64,000 nucleotides of DNA from Paenibacillus sp. DCT19 (GCF_003268635.1 NZ_CP029639.1:5872001-5936000), one strand, 5' to 3'; shown: positions 9,274 through 18,804, counted from the first letter of the stretch. A program made the numbers and translations. The notes: generated from the letters alone by a model not told the origin.

Positions 9274-10536
9274 TTAGGCGTTCTTCGCTGCGACATGCTC
9301 TTCAATGAGTGTTGCCACCAAGGAAACAGCCTCGTCGATCTCCTCTTTGCTCACATACAAGTTCGGAAGCAGACGAATGACATTCGGCCCTGCAGACACA
9401 AACAAAATACCACGTTTCTGCCCTGCAACCACGATATCGCCTACCGCTTCTTCACATTCAATGCCGACCAATAAGCCCAGTCCACGAACTTCTTTGACAA
9501 AAGAATTGCCTGCCAAACGCTCTCTCAAGGAGCTCATCAGATATTCGCCCATCTCAGCTGCACGCTCAGGCAGTTTATCTTCCAGCATCGTTTCAATGGT
9601 TGCAGTGACAACTGAGGAAGCAAGTGGCGTACCCCCAAATGTAGTCGCGTGGCTACCTGCTGTAAATGCATCTTTCAAATAGCCTTTACCCAGCATAGCT
9701 CCTACAGGGAAGCCACTACCGATGCCTTTAGCCACTGTGAAAATGTCGGGTTCAATGCCGTAATGTTCGTGCGCGAACAATTTACCGGTACGCCCCATTC
9801 CCGTCTGTACTTCGTCCACAATCAATAACAATCCATGCTTCTCGCATAGTTGCTGAACAAACTGCAAGAACTCAGGCTTAACCGGATGCACGCCGCCCTC
9901 AGCCTGCACCATTTCCAGCATAATTGCAGCCGTGTGTGGCCCAATTGCGGCTTCAAGCGCTGCATTGTCATGCAATGGAACAGTAACAAATCCTGCTGGC
10001 AACGGCAAAAAGCCCTCTTTTACCTTATCCTGTCCTGTAGCTGTTAACGTAGCCAATGTCCGTCCGTGGAAGGATTGTGCAAAAGTAATGACCTCATAAC
10101 GATCTACGCCTTTCACCTTTTGGTGATAGCGGCGAGCTAGTTTAATCGCTGCTTCATTCGCCTCGGCACCACTGTTGCAGAAGAACACCGCATCTGCACA
10201 CGTATTCGCCGTCAATAAAGCTGCCGCACGTTCTTGACCTGGAATCTGGAACAGGTTAGATACATGCCATAGCTCATCGATCTGCGCTTTCAGCTTCGCG
10301 CCAACCTTCTCTGGTGCATGACCAAGGCTCGTTACAGCCAATCCGCACATGAAGTCGAGGTAACGGTTGCCCTGATCGTCCCACAGCCAGCTTCCTTTTC
10401 CCTTAACTAAGCTAATCGGGTAACGTGCATAGGTTTGAAAAAGTGAGCTTTCTGTCTGAGCCGCTGATGCCGCTCCTGTTGCAGCCGCTCCCGCCACTGC
10501 TGTGCCGGTGCCTGCTTGTTCTTTACTATTTGCCAT
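9274..10536 (-). CDS. argD: Acetylornithine aminotransferase
   Basis: PLP-dependent class-III aminotransferase converting N-acetylglutamate semialdehyde to N-acetylornithine (EC 2.6.1.11), about 420 residues. Visible features are the cofactor-phosphate loop FCNSGAEANEAAIK, the PLP-ring Asp in IVDEVQTGMGRTG, and the Schiff-base lysine in TVAKGIGSG. The first 25 residues are an unusual Ala/Gly/Thr-rich extension before the usual family start (SSLFQTYARYP). I place the start at ATG 10536; the adjacent GTG at 10539 is equally open. It lies 39 bases downstream of argB. Confidence 0.94.
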   Translation of the reverse strand: MANSKEQAGTGTAVAGAAATGAASAAQTESSLFQTYARYPISLVKGKGSWLWDDQGNRYLDFMCGLAVTSLGHAPEKVGAKLKAQIDELWHVSNLFQIPGQERAAALLTANTCADAVFFCNSGAEANEAAIKLARRYHQKVKGVDRYEVITFAQSFHGRTLATLTATGQDKVKEGFLPLPAGFVTVPLHDNAALEAAIGPHTAAIMLEMVQAEGGVHPVKPEFLQFVQQLCEKHGLLLIVDEVQTGMGRTGKLFAHEHYGIEPDIFTVAKGIGSGFPVGAMLGKGYLKDAFTAGSHATTFGGTPLASSVVTATIETMLEDKLPERAAEMGEYLMSSLRERLAGNSFVKEVRGLGLLVGIECEEAVGDIVVAGQKRGILFVSAGPNVIRLLPNLYVSKEEIDEAVSLVATLIEEHVAAKNA

Positions 10537-10575
10537 CACCCTTCACTCTCCCATTCTTGATTTAAAATAAGAATC

Positions 10576-11415
10576 CTACTGCATCCGGATAATCCGTGTT
10601 CCGATCGTTTCTCCCTGTAACACCCGGCTCAAAATCTTCGGCTCACTACCATCCACAATAACAACCTCACGCACATCACCATGAATACAAGCGATAGCTG
10701 CCCGCACTTTAGGAATCATCCCGCCGTATATTTCGCCGGTTTGGATCATATCTTCAATCTCCTGTACAGAGACGGATGGCAATACTTTTTTCTCCCCGTT
10801 CACAGTCTTCATAATCCCCGGAACGTCAGTGACTACGATCATTCGACTGACACCCAGATGAGAAGCTACCGCACCTGCCGCTGTATCGGCATTAATGTTA
10901 TAGCGTTGACCCGAAGCATCTACGCCCACTGGCGCAATGACAGGCATATACCCCATCTGCACAACACCTTGGATAATCTCCGCTTGAACACTAGTCACAT
11001 CGCCAACCCAACCGATCTCTGCATGGTTGCTGACAGGTTTCGCTTGAATCAAACCGCCGTCAACTCCCGATAATCCGAGCGCACGCCCACCCACACGTTG
11101 GATTAAACGTACAATTTGTTTGTTGATGCTACCTGCCAGCACCATCTCTACGACATCGAGTACAGGCTCCGTTGTCTTACGCAAGCCGTTTACAAATTCC
11201 GTATCAATGCCCAGCTTCGCCAGGTTCTCCGAGATCGCTGGGCCTCCGCCATGTACGATCACAGGCTGAGTTCCTTGAGATTGAAGATCACGCAGATCGG
11301 CAAAAAAGGACTCAGGCAACGCCGCAAGCGTGCTGCCTCCGCATTTCATAACAAACATCTGCTTCTCAGATACAGCTTCGCTTCCAGTCTCTTCATTTTG
11401 TAATGTCGAGGTCAT
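10576..11415 (-). CDS. argB: Acetylglutamate kinase
   Basis: Phosphorylates N-acetylglutamate (EC 2.7.2.8), the second step of the acetylated arginine route and often the arginine-feedback step. It is an amino-acid kinase fold of 279 residues with VMKCGGSTL (phosphate-binding Lys and Gly loop), IVHGGGPAIS, and NINADTAAGAVA near the nucleotide site. The ATG at 11415 is preferred because AAAGGAG lies eight bases upstream; the ATG at 11421 is only two bases from it. The 400-base gap before it holds copies of both palindromic repeat families. Confidence 0.95.
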   Translation of the reverse strand: MTSTLQNEETGSEAVSEKQMFVMKCGGSTLAALPESFFADLRDLQSQGTQPVIVHGGGPAISENLAKLGIDTEFVNGLRKTTEPVLDVVEMVLAGSINKQIVRLIQRVGGRALGLSGVDGGLIQAKPVSNHAEIGWVGDVTSVQAEIIQGVVQMGYMPVIAPVGVDASGQRYNINADTAAGAVASHLGVSRMIVVTDVPGIMKTVNGEKKVLPSVSVQEIEDMIQTGEIYGGMIPKVRAAIACIHGDVREVVIVDGSEPKILSRVLQGETIGTRIIRMQ

Positions 11416-11483
11416 GAGCATGGCTCCTTTCGTTCCAACATTTTAAAAGGCTTAACACTTAATTGATTCACGATAGACGAGTC

Positions 11484-11612
11484 CAACCGTTCCAAATTCG
11501 GATCGTTCTTCCGATCGCCGTTGTCTCCAGATTTTTTGATTCCCCTGTCTAAGGGGAAAATCCGGAGACAAATGCGAACGCTGCGCTTCTACAGAATCGA
11601 TTCCGACTTTTC
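11484..11612. repeat. Dispersed palindromic repeat family 2, copy b
   Basis: This is the divergent copy. The inner stem reads TTGTCTCC against GGAGACAA, where copy a has TTATCCCC against GGGGATAA, so two base pairs have changed together on both sides. The outer arms also differ (TCGGATCGTTC against GAATCGATTCCGA) but still pair. It lies between argJ and argB. Confidence 0.7.
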
Positions 11613-11743
11613 CACTACTTTCGTCTATAAATAAATTTCATTAAAAGTTTAATCCTTATTATTTTCTCTATATATTTTGGTAAAAGCTATACATCAATCA
11701 TATAGATATCGATTAATCAAGAGATCAAAAAGTTGGTTAAGCG

Positions 11744-11818
11744 CTTGTTCAAAAAGATTGGTTTTCAAATGACGTCAGTCATCTTCGGTAATCAAAAGCA
11801 AAATTTTTGAACTACCTC
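11744..11818. repeat. Dispersed palindromic repeat family 1, short copy
   Basis: About 75 bases, essentially just the two inverted ends of the long copies joined together, in the opposite orientation. TTGTTCAAAAAGATTGGTTT is on the left and the reverse complement of AGGTAGTTCAAAAATTTTGC is on the right. It ends at the argJ stop codon, so it may also act as a hairpin behind argJ. Confidence 0.65.
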
Positions 11819-11820
11819 TT

Positions 11821-13059
11821 TTACGTGCGGTATGCCGCGTTAATTCGTACATAGTCATATGTTAGATCACAGCCCCACGCGATCGCTGTTCCTTCGCCGT
11901 GGTTCAGGTCAACAATAATGCGTACCGTATCCGTCTGTAAGTACGCTAATGCTGCTTCTTCGTCAAATACGACTGGACGAGATTGCTCAAGTACCGAGAT
12001 GTCTCCGAGTCGAATGTCCACCGTATCTGGATTTACCGGTTGCCCCGCACGTCCTACCGCAGCAATGATCCGTCCCCAGTTTGCATCTGCACCAAACATG
12101 GCTGATTTCACCAAGCTTGAACCGATCACTGTCTTCGCAATCGCCTGAGCAGATTCATCGCTTACTGCACCTGTGACTTGAACTTCAACCAGCTTCGTCG
12201 CACCTTCACCGTCTCGTGCAATGGCCTTAGCCAGCACTTCGCACACATACGTAAAACCAGCCGCAAACGCATCCCAATCCGGGTGATCCATAGTAAGCTC
12301 TTCGTTCCCTGCATAACCGCTCGACATCGCCACGAGCATATCATTTGTGCTGGTGTCTCCATCTACCGTAATCATGTTAAACGTATGATTCGTCGCTTGG
12401 CGCAGCAAGCGCTGCAACGCTTCTGCACCAATGACCGCGTCAGAGGTCATGAACGCCAGCATGGTAGCCATATTCGGATGAATCATACCCGAGCCTTTGG
12501 CTGCTCCTGCAATCGTAACCGTCTTGCCGTTCACAACAACGGACACGCAGGCTTCTTTTTTTACCAAATCGGTAGTTAGAATCGCTTGTGAAAATTGCTC
12601 CGCTTCATTGGCTTCCTTGCCCAGTTGTGCTGGAAGTGCGGTAATGCCCGAATGAACCGCGTCCATCTTCAGGAGCTCACCAATAACCCCTGTAGAAGCA
12701 ACTGCCACATCTTCCTCCGCTACACCAAGTTCGCGAGCAGCCGCCGAGCGCATTGCATAAGCATCTTCTTCGCCTTGTTGTCCTGTACATGCATTCGCAT
12801 TGCCACTATTCACGATAACCGCTTGAAGGCGTCCATTGCTCAAGCTCTCACGTGTTACTTTGAGCGGTGCAGCTTGAAATACATTCGTTGTGTATACGGC
12901 CGCAGCAGTTGCTGGCACTTCGCAGCGAATAGCTCCGATGTCGTTACGTGATGTTTTTTTCAATCCACAGTGCAGTCCGCCGGCAGTGAAGCCGCTCGGG
13001 GTTACAATCGTTCCGTTCTCAATTATTGTAAATAACTGCTGCCCTACGTTTGTTCCCAT
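11821..13059 (-). CDS. argJ: Bifunctional glutamate N-acetyltransferase/amino-acid acetyltransferase
   Basis: Transfers acetyl from N-acetylornithine to glutamate, recycling the acetyl group (EC 2.3.1.35 and 2.3.1.1). The 412-residue precursor self-cleaves into alpha and beta chains at the Ala-Thr bond. The site is visible as HPNMATML with the nucleophile at Thr199, preceded by the KGSGMIHP motif and by the STGVIGELL segment that forms the oxyanion hole. The N-terminal GGLHCGLKK segment is typical. A GGGGAT ribosome site precedes the ATG. It is the second gene after argC, and its presence shows that the cyclic acetyl route is used, so no separate argE is needed here. Confidence 0.95.
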   Translation of the reverse strand: MGTNVGQQLFTIIENGTIVTPSGFTAGGLHCGLKKTSRNDIGAIRCEVPATAAAVYTTNVFQAAPLKVTRESLSNGRLQAVIVNSGNANACTGQQGEEDAYAMRSAAARELGVAEEDVAVASTGVIGELLKMDAVHSGITALPAQLGKEANEAEQFSQAILTTDLVKKEACVSVVVNGKTVTIAGAAKGSGMIHPNMATMLAFMTSDAVIGAEALQRLLRQATNHTFNMITVDGDTSTNDMLVAMSSGYAGNEELTMDHPDWDAFAAGFTYVCEVLAKAIARDGEGATKLVEVQVTGAVSDESAQAIAKTVIGSSLVKSAMFGADANWGRIIAAVGRAGQPVNPDTVDIRLGDISVLEQSRPVVFDEEAALAYLQTDTVRIIVDLNHGEGTAIAWGCDLTYDYVRINAAYRT

Positions 13060-13181
13060 ATATTATCCCCGTCTCGCGTTCGGCCATATACCGATTATCC
13101 GCCTTAACATAACTCTGTATTCCTGCTGGATGCGTGTCAAAAAGCAACTAATATGAAATGCTCTTTAATCACGTCGTCAAC

Positions 13182-14231
13182 TTATGGATACACTGGTGTC
13201 ATGTTCAGCCCGAGGTTTTCCTCCCATCCCATCATCAGGTTCAAATTTTGAATCGCTTGGCCGGATGCGCCTTTTACCAGGTTGTCAATGACAGAAACAA
13301 TCGTCAAACGGCCTGTACGTGGATCAACGGAGAATCCGATATCACAGTAGTTCGATCCCGTAACTTCTTTCGTTGATGGCCAGATTCCTGGCTCACGTAC
13401 ACGTACAAAAGGTCTATTTTCATAAAATTGACGATAGAGATCCACCAATTCCCGATCTGTGTGCTCGCCAACTAAACTTGCATACATGGTGCTCATAATG
13501 CCACGTGTCATCGGCACAAGCTGTGTCGTAAACGTAACGGTTACTGGCGATCCAGCAACATTACCTAACACTTGTTCAATCTCTGGGATGTGTTGATGTT
13601 TATTTAATTTGTAGGCTTTGAAATTCTCATTCATCTCTGCATAATGGTACGCCAGATTCGTTCCGCGTCCCGCCCCAGATACACCCGACTTTGCATCGAT
13701 AATGATGCTTGAAGGATCAATCCAGCCAGCTTGCACCGCAGGGACTAATCCGAGCAATGTCGCTGTTGGATAACAGCCTGGGTTAGAAATGAATGCCTTC
13801 TCTTTCACTTCTTCACCGTACAATTCGCACATACCGTACACCGCTTGTTGTAATAGTTCGTCTGAAGGAGCCGGATGTTTATACCACTCTTCGTACACCG
13901 CTCCATCCTTGATTCTGAAATCACCAGACAGATCAATGACTTTCAGCCCTGCTTCCAGCAGGCCAGGAACAAGCTTCGCACTTACACCGGACGGAGTCGC
14001 TGTGAACACAAGGTCTGCACGTCCTGCGATCTCCACTGGATCCACGCCATCAAGTGGCCTGTTAATCACGCCCGTCAAATGCGGAAATCCAACTGCAATA
14101 GACTCCCCACTGCTGGATGAAGAGATTACCGAAGTAATTTCAACATGCGGATGATGCTGTAAAAAACGAATCAGTTCCACCCCGCCGTAGCCGGTGGAAC
14201 CGACGATTGCCACTCTTAATTTGTTATTCAC
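13182..14231 (-). CDS. argC: N-acetyl-gamma-glutamyl-phosphate reductase
   Basis: NADPH-dependent reduction of acetylglutamyl phosphate to the semialdehyde (EC 1.2.1.38). The 349-residue protein has the nucleotide-binding GSTGYGGVEL at residues 11-20 and the catalytic cysteine (Cys153) in SNPGCYPTA, with the conserved HQHIPE-type His segment as KHQHIPEIE. The start is GTG 14231 with GGGGGAG five bases upstream. It is the first gene of the arginine cluster, and the promoter and ARG-box candidate lie 95-150 bases upstream. Confidence 0.96.
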   Translation of the reverse strand: MNNKLRVAIVGSTGYGGVELIRFLQHHPHVEITSVISSSSSGESIAVGFPHLTGVINRPLDGVDPVEIAGRADLVFTATPSGVSAKLVPGLLEAGLKVIDLSGDFRIKDGAVYEEWYKHPAPSDELLQQAVYGMCELYGEEVKEKAFISNPGCYPTATLLGLVPAVQAGWIDPSSIIIDAKSGVSGAGRGTNLAYHYAEMNENFKAYKLNKHQHIPEIEQVLGNVAGSPVTVTFTTQLVPMTRGIMSTMYASLVGEHTDRELVDLYRQFYENRPFVRVREPGIWPSTKEVTGSNYCDIGFSVDPRTGRLTIVSVIDNLVKGASGQAIQNLNLMMGWEENLGLNMTPVYP

Positions 14232-14327
14232 TCTCGCTCCCCCAATCTCGTTGTATGCGCTACTTCAACCATGTCCAATGCCTAAGGTTAGGCATGCCAC
14301 GGTAATTCCGTCGCTTCTATGCATATT

Positions 14328-14378
14328 TGTGTATTATTATACGACTCTAGTTATATAAATACAACACTCTACCATCAA
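14328..14378 (-). promoter_or_regulatory. argC promoter(s) with candidate ArgR operator
   Basis: Two overlapping sigma-A-type promoters read on the minus strand. One is TTGTAT (14359-14364), a 17-base spacer and TATAAT (14336-14341). The other is TTGATG (14373-14378), 17 bases and TATAAC (14350-14355). The 18-base segment GTCGTATAATAATACACA (14328-14345) fits the ARG-box pattern TNTGNATWWWWATNCANA at all but two positions and covers the first -10 box, as expected for arginine-dependent repression. No argR gene is in the window. Confidence 0.6.
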
Positions 14379-14484
14379 TTTTACATGGATTTTCATCCAT
14401 CCCGAACATATCTTTAGAGCAGCAGAGGACGAACCCGAATACTTCTGCTAAAATACGTAGTAGTGAGGGTTTGGGAAGACCTGT

Positions 14485-14520
14485 TTTCAGCATCAAAAAG
14501 GGACTTTTTGAACAACCTCT
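14485..14520. repeat. Dispersed palindromic repeat family 1, degenerate partial copy
   Basis: On the minus strand it reads AGAGGTTGTTCAAAAAGTCC followed by a TTTTTGAT-GCTGAAAAC segment. This corresponds to the left end of the family-1 repeat fused to part of the right end, without the second TTTTTGAAC arm. It lies about 100 bases upstream of the cls start. Confidence 0.55.
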
Positions 14521-14614
14521 TATATAGGAAGATTACATACAGAATCTCATTCATAACAAAGGATCTTCCTGAGATGAGTTCTGATAAGACATTTTGGAGA
14601 CATGGGGGTCTACG

Positions 14615-16063
14615 GTGCATATTGAATCCATCTTACTTATTGTACTCCTGGGTTTGAATATTATTTTTGCGGCAGCGGTCGTATTCTTCGAGCGCAAGGA
14701 TGCGAGTTCATCCTGGGCGTGGCTGCTCGTCCTGAATTTTATTCCCGTGCTTGGGTTTGTACTTTATCTTTTGACAGGGCAGAACCTGACTCGTTACCGA
14801 CTATTTCAATGGAAAGATCGTAAGAAGCTTGGGCTGGAGGAACGTATCGAGGCACAGCTTGCCCAGCTACAGAGCAATCGAACACCTTTTCACAACAAAG
14901 TGACCGAAAACAGCCAGGACATGATCTACATGAACCTGAAACAGAATGGCGCGCTGTTAACCGAGGATAACGAGGTCGAAATTATTACCGATGGCACGGA
15001 TAAATTCCAACGGTTACTGGATGATATCGAAGCTGCGCAGGATCATGTGCATGTGCAGTATTACATCTACCGAGGGGATCGCCTAGGTAAACGTATTCGT
15101 GACGCGCTCATTCGCAAAGCGAGAGAAGGTATCAAAGTTCGATTGCTGTATGATGCGCTTGGATCGCGGCGTGTATCGAATCGATTTTTCAAAGAGCTGC
15201 GCGAAGCGGGCGGTCTGGTGGAGGTCTTTTTCCCATCCAAATTCAGCTTGATTAATCTGCGTATGAACTATCGGAATCATCGAAAAATGGTCATTATTGA
15301 CGGAAACCTTGGTTATACTGGCGGTTTTAACGTAGGTGATGAGTATCTAGGCTTGAACTCCAAATTTGGATATTGGCGTGACACGCACCTCAGAATTACG
15401 GGGAATGCCGTCCATGCACTGCAAACTCGCTTCCTTCTCGACTGGAATGAGGCATCGAAGCAGCATGATACCCCTTATGTGCCAGCACATTTTCCTCATA
15501 TCGAGGGAACAGGAACGATCGCGATGCAGATTGTCTCCAGCGGCCCTGATGCTGAAACGGAGCATATCAAAAACAGTTATCTGAAAATGATCAATGGAGC
15601 GAAGCACTCCATCCTCATTCAGACGCCTTATTTTATCCCAGACGCAAGTGTCTTCGAAGCCATAAGGCTTGCTTGCCTATCTGGTATAGATGTACGTATT
15701 ATGATTCCGAACAAACCGGATCACGCCTTTGTGTATTGGGCTACGCTTTCGTATATTGGGGAACTGTTGAAGGTTGGGGCGAAGGCATTTGTATACGATA
15801 ACGGCTTTATTCATGCCAAAACACTGATCATAGATAGTATGGTTGCATCTGTCGGTACGGCGAACATTGATTATCGTAGTTTCCGGTTAAACTTTGAAGT
15901 GAATGCCTTTATGTATGATGAGACGATTGCAACTGCTCTTGTGCAAACCTTCGAGCATGACCTTCTTGTATCCCGTGAGCTTACGATTGAAGAGTACAAC
16001 AAACGGAGCATCAAAATCCGCTTCAAAGAAGCGATATCTCGCCTACTATCTCCTATTCTGTAA
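14615..16063 (+). CDS. cls: Cardiolipin synthase
   Basis: Membrane enzyme that joins two phosphatidylglycerols to make cardiolipin. A product of 482 residues results from the GTG at 14615, the usual length for the Bacillus enzyme; an in-frame TTG at 14594 would add seven residues. Two N-terminal membrane helices (roughly residues 3-22 and 33-55, with FFERKDASSSWAWLLVLNF) precede two phospholipase-D HKD motifs: HRKMVIIDGN in the first half and HAKTLIIDSM in the second. GGGGGT and TGGAG lie upstream of the start. The gene stands alone, divergent from argC, and ends at a hairpin terminator. Confidence 0.93.
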   Translation: MHIESILLIVLLGLNIIFAAAVVFFERKDASSSWAWLLVLNFIPVLGFVLYLLTGQNLTRYRLFQWKDRKKLGLEERIEAQLAQLQSNRTPFHNKVTENSQDMIYMNLKQNGALLTEDNEVEIITDGTDKFQRLLDDIEAAQDHVHVQYYIYRGDRLGKRIRDALIRKAREGIKVRLLYDALGSRRVSNRFFKELREAGGLVEVFFPSKFSLINLRMNYRNHRKMVIIDGNLGYTGGFNVGDEYLGLNSKFGYWRDTHLRITGNAVHALQTRFLLDWNEASKQHDTPYVPAHFPHIEGTGTIAMQIVSSGPDAETEHIKNSYLKMINGAKHSILIQTPYFIPDASVFEAIRLACLSGIDVRIMIPNKPDHAFVYWATLSYIGELLKVGAKAFVYDNGFIHAKTLIIDSMVASVGTANIDYRSFRLNFEVNAFMYDETIATALVQTFEHDLLVSRELTIEEYNKRSIKIRFKEAISRLLSPIL

Positions 16064-16190
16064 AGAGTGAGAAAAGGAATGTGTAGTGGAGACTGTACTT
16101 TAATACGATTTCAATGTGATCAGTAACTACAAACTCGTGCATGGATGTACGCTTTACAGGTAATTTATATGAACTGCTTGAGATTGAAGA

Positions 16191-16236
16191 AAGGGACATT
16201 CCGCCCAGCTAACTGGTGCAGGATGTCCCTGTTTTT
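16191..16236 (+). terminator. Intrinsic terminator downstream of cls
   Basis: Stem AGGGACATTCCGC (from 16192) against GCAGGATGTCCCT (ending 16230), followed by GTTTTTG. Pairing is near-complete with G-T wobble. Confidence 0.8.
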
Positions 16237-16302
16237 GTACGATATTAGAGTGCAATTTCATCATTCATTAAACAAAGATTGCTGAACCGTTCGTTAGTTG
16301 GC

Positions 16303-17213
16303 TCATGCCTCATCTCTTTTAAAACCTTCACCGAGCACTTCATGTGCATTGCTAATAATGACAAAAGCGGATGGATCCACCGACCGGATCAATGTTTTCA
16401 GTCTTGGCACTTCATTTTGCCCCACCACAACCATGAGTACCGTTCGCTGATCATCGGTATAACCGCCTTTGGCCTCCAGCTTCGTTAATCCACGATCTAG
16501 ATCTTCAAGAATGACTTTGGTAATCGGTTCAATCTGGTTAGAGATAATGTAAGCTACTTTGGAGTAGCCGAGCCCCATTTCCACCGCATCAATGACTTTC
16601 CCCGTGACGTACAAGCCAATCAGTGCATATAAAGATTGCTCTAATGACAGTACAAAGGCTGCCATAATAATGACCGTAGCATCCATAATCACAACGCAGA
16701 TCGAATAACTCAGTCCGCTATATTTTTGCACGATCCTTGCCAGTATACTCATACCACCTGTTGACCCTCTACCCGATAGACAATCCCAATACCGAGTCCA
16801 ACCCCTATCCCTCCATACAGCGAGCCTAACAATGGGTTTGTCGTTGGAATCGTCCAGTCTTTCGTAAGATAAACAAACAGCGGTAGAACGATACTACCCA
16901 GCACAGACCGGATACCATACTGCTTACCGATTAGAAGGAAGCCTGCGATTAGGAGCGGAATATTAATGGCCCACTGGGTATATGCTGGCTCCAGCCCGAG
17001 CCACTCATCACCCAAAATCGACAGACCGGATACGCCGCCAGATGCGATCTGGTTCGGTAATAAAAATAAATTAAATGCTACCGCAATGAGGAACGACCCC
17101 AAAATAATAGATGCTGTATCTACAACGTTCCTCCAAGGCCCATTCAGAGGAATCAAGGTGGTTAATCTCTTCTTGCGATTAGGGTGTTGATGTGATGGTT
17201 GTTGCTGTTGCAT
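16303..17213 (-). CDS. YitT/DUF2179 family membrane protein, yvjA-like, apparent frameshift
   Basis: Two abutting frames (17213-16749 and 16752-16303) together make one YitT-family protein. The first carries the N-terminal membrane helices (SFLIAVAFNLFLLPNQIASGGVSGL and following) and ends GIGIVYRVEG plus four unrelated residues. The second starts SILARIVQKYSGLS, which normally follows EGSTGG in this family, and ends with the soluble DUF2179 domain (VVVGQNEVPRLKTLI). Restoring one base in the GGG run at 16765-16767 joins them as EGSTGGMSILARI. The ATGA overlap could also allow coupled translation of two halves. The start at 17213 follows AAAGGAGAA. The position next to prfB and secA matches yvjA in B. 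subtilis. Transport or regulatory role unknown. Confidence 0.75.
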
Positions 17214-17269
17214 GGTGATCGTGTTCTCCTTTTGTCTCATCAATTAATGTAAAATAACTTATGCACGTC

Positions 17270-17325
17270 AAAAAAAAGCCCCTGTATACACCAGCATACG
17301 CCTACACGTATCCAGTCCATACAGG
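17270..17325 (-). terminator. Intrinsic terminator downstream of prfB
   Basis: On the minus strand an imperfect stem with CCTGTAT at its base (arms ending at 17325 and 17281) is followed by GGCTTTTTTT. It lies just after the prfB stop. Confidence 0.7.
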
Positions 17326-17333
17326 AACTTTAT

Positions 17334-18446
17334 TTAATCGGTTTCCACTTTAATCTGGCTGCGCAAATAACCATCGATGAATGCATCGAGGTCGCCGTCC
17401 ATTACTGCTCCTGTGTTCCCTGTTTCTACGCTCGTACGGTGATCCTTTACCATACTATAGGGATGGAACACATAGGAGCGAATCTGGCTGCCCCAAGCAA
17501 TATCCGACTGATCTCCTCGGATTTCATCCAGCTGTTGTTTTTGCTCTTCTATTTTCCGCTCATACAATTTCGAACGAAGCATCGTCATCGCACGCTCACG
17601 GTTCTTGATCTGTGAACGTTCGTTCTGACACGTTACAACCACACCTGTTGGAATGTGAGTAATCCGCACAGCAGAGTCGGTGGTATTGATATGCTGTCCA
17701 CCGGCACCACTCGCACGATACGTATCAATCTTGAGGTCTTCTGTGCGAATGTCGATCTCTACAGTATCGTCAATCTCGGGAACCACATCACAGGAGACGA
17801 ATGAAGTATGTCTACGTCCGGATGAGTCAAATGGTGAGATTCGCACCAGTCGGTGTACACCCTTCTCGGCTTTTAGATAACCGTATGCATTGTGTCCCTT
17901 AATGGATAGTGTCACACTCTTGATCCCAGCTTCTTCACCTGGTAGATAATCGAGAACCTCGACCTTGAAGCCACGCTTCTCAGCCCAACGGGTGTACATC
18001 CGAAGCAACATCTGTCCCCAGTCCTGCGACTCTGTTCCACCTGCGCCTGGATGCAGCTCTAGGATGGCATTCATCTTGTCATATGGCTGGTTCAGTAAGA
18101 GTTGAAGCTCGAACTCATCAAGCTTGCTTACGATGGCTGTCACGCTGTTGCCAACCTCTGCGGCTAGATCCTCATCGCCTTCTTCGTCAGCGAGTTCCAC
18201 CATCATCAGAGCATCGTCGTAGTCCTGCTGCAGTTTGGTGTATTGATCAACAGACCCCTTCACCGCATTCATCTCAGCAATGACTGCTTGTGCCTTCTCG
18301 TTGTCGTCCCAAAAATCAGGAGCGGACATCTTCACCTCAAAGTTCTCAATCATCTCTTGCTTCAGATCTAAGTCAAAGAGACCCCTAAGGTTTGTTAGTT
18401 TCTTGCCTATTTCACGCAGATCTTGCTTCACGCTTGGATCGATCAT
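17334..18446 (-). CDS. prfB: Peptide chain release factor 2
   Basis: Recognises UGA and UAA stop codons and triggers peptide release. The 370-residue protein has the tripeptide anticodon SPF (in [12 protein letters not shown]) and the catalytic GGQ ([14 protein letters not shown]). In most bacteria the gene has a programmed +1 frameshift near codon 25, at AGGGGG-YNT-CTT-TGA-C. Here the same place (18370-18385) reads AGG GGT CTC TTT GAC. This gives an uninterrupted frame but the odd peptide RGLFDLD instead of the usual RGSLDLD. One extra G would restore both the standard slippery site and the standard peptide. The start follows AAGAGGA. It lies downstream of secA, as in B. subtilis, separated by a palindromic repeat. 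Confidence 0.95.
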   Translation of the reverse strand: MIDPSVKQDLREIGKKLTNLRGLFDLDLKQEMIENFEVKMSAPDFWDDNEKAQAVIAEMNAVKGSVDQYTKLQQDYDDALMMVELADEEGDEDLAAEVGNSVTAIVSKLDEFELQLLLNQPYDKMNAILELHPGAGGTESQDWGQMLLRMYTRWAEKRGFKVEVLDYLPGEEAGIKSVTLSIKGHNAYGYLKAEKGVHRLVRISPFDSSGRRHTSFVSCDVVPEIDDTVEIDIRTEDLKIDTYRASGAGGQHINTTDSAVRITHIPTGVVVTCQNERSQIKNRERAMTMLRSKLYERKIEEQKQQLDEIRGDQSDIAWGSQIRSYVFHPYSMVKDHRTSVETGNTGAVMDGDLDAFIDGYLRSQIKVETD

Positions 18447-18599
18447 ATCGGATTCCTCTTTTCATTAAGATAAGCTCCTCGCTATCAGAGCATTACAGTT
18501 GAACTAGGCAGCCTGTGCTCCCAATTCAAAAGTATACCTGACTGCAAGGAGCCATAGGACATTCGTTCATGTATATAAAATGGACTAAAGAATATTACA

Positions 18600-18725
18600 C
18601 TTACCACTCCGATGACAGAACAACCTTTCGATCGCTGTTATCCCCAGATTTCTTTGAACCCTTTTCTAAAAGGGGAAATCCGGTGATAAAGGCGAACGCT
18701 TCGCTTCTACATGTTATTTCTGTCC
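18600..18725. repeat. Dispersed palindromic repeat family 2, copy c
   Basis: Closely resembles copy a: GACAGAACAAC, TTATCCCCAGATTTC, GAAATCCGGTGATAA, then GGCGAACGCTTCGCTTCTA and GTTATTTCTGTC. It lies between secA and prfB. The loop differs in sequence (CCCTTTTCTAAAAGGGG) but forms its own inner stem. Confidence 0.75.
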
Positions 18726-18804
18726 TCTTCGTTCTGTGTAATGAATTAGTTCATTTTATATAGGTTCATGTAATAAGTTTACACGAACTTATCTATTTAG
18801 CGTA

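Noticed and set aside
16749..17213. YitT halves as a genuine two-gene pair
   Set aside because: The family motif EGSTGG is cut exactly at the frame change and one base restores it; a split gene is possible but less likely.
18764..18788. Hairpin behind secA (GTTCATGTAA against TTACACGAAC)
   Set aside because: It pairs at nine of ten positions, but no T-run follows on the minus strand, so I did not call a terminator.
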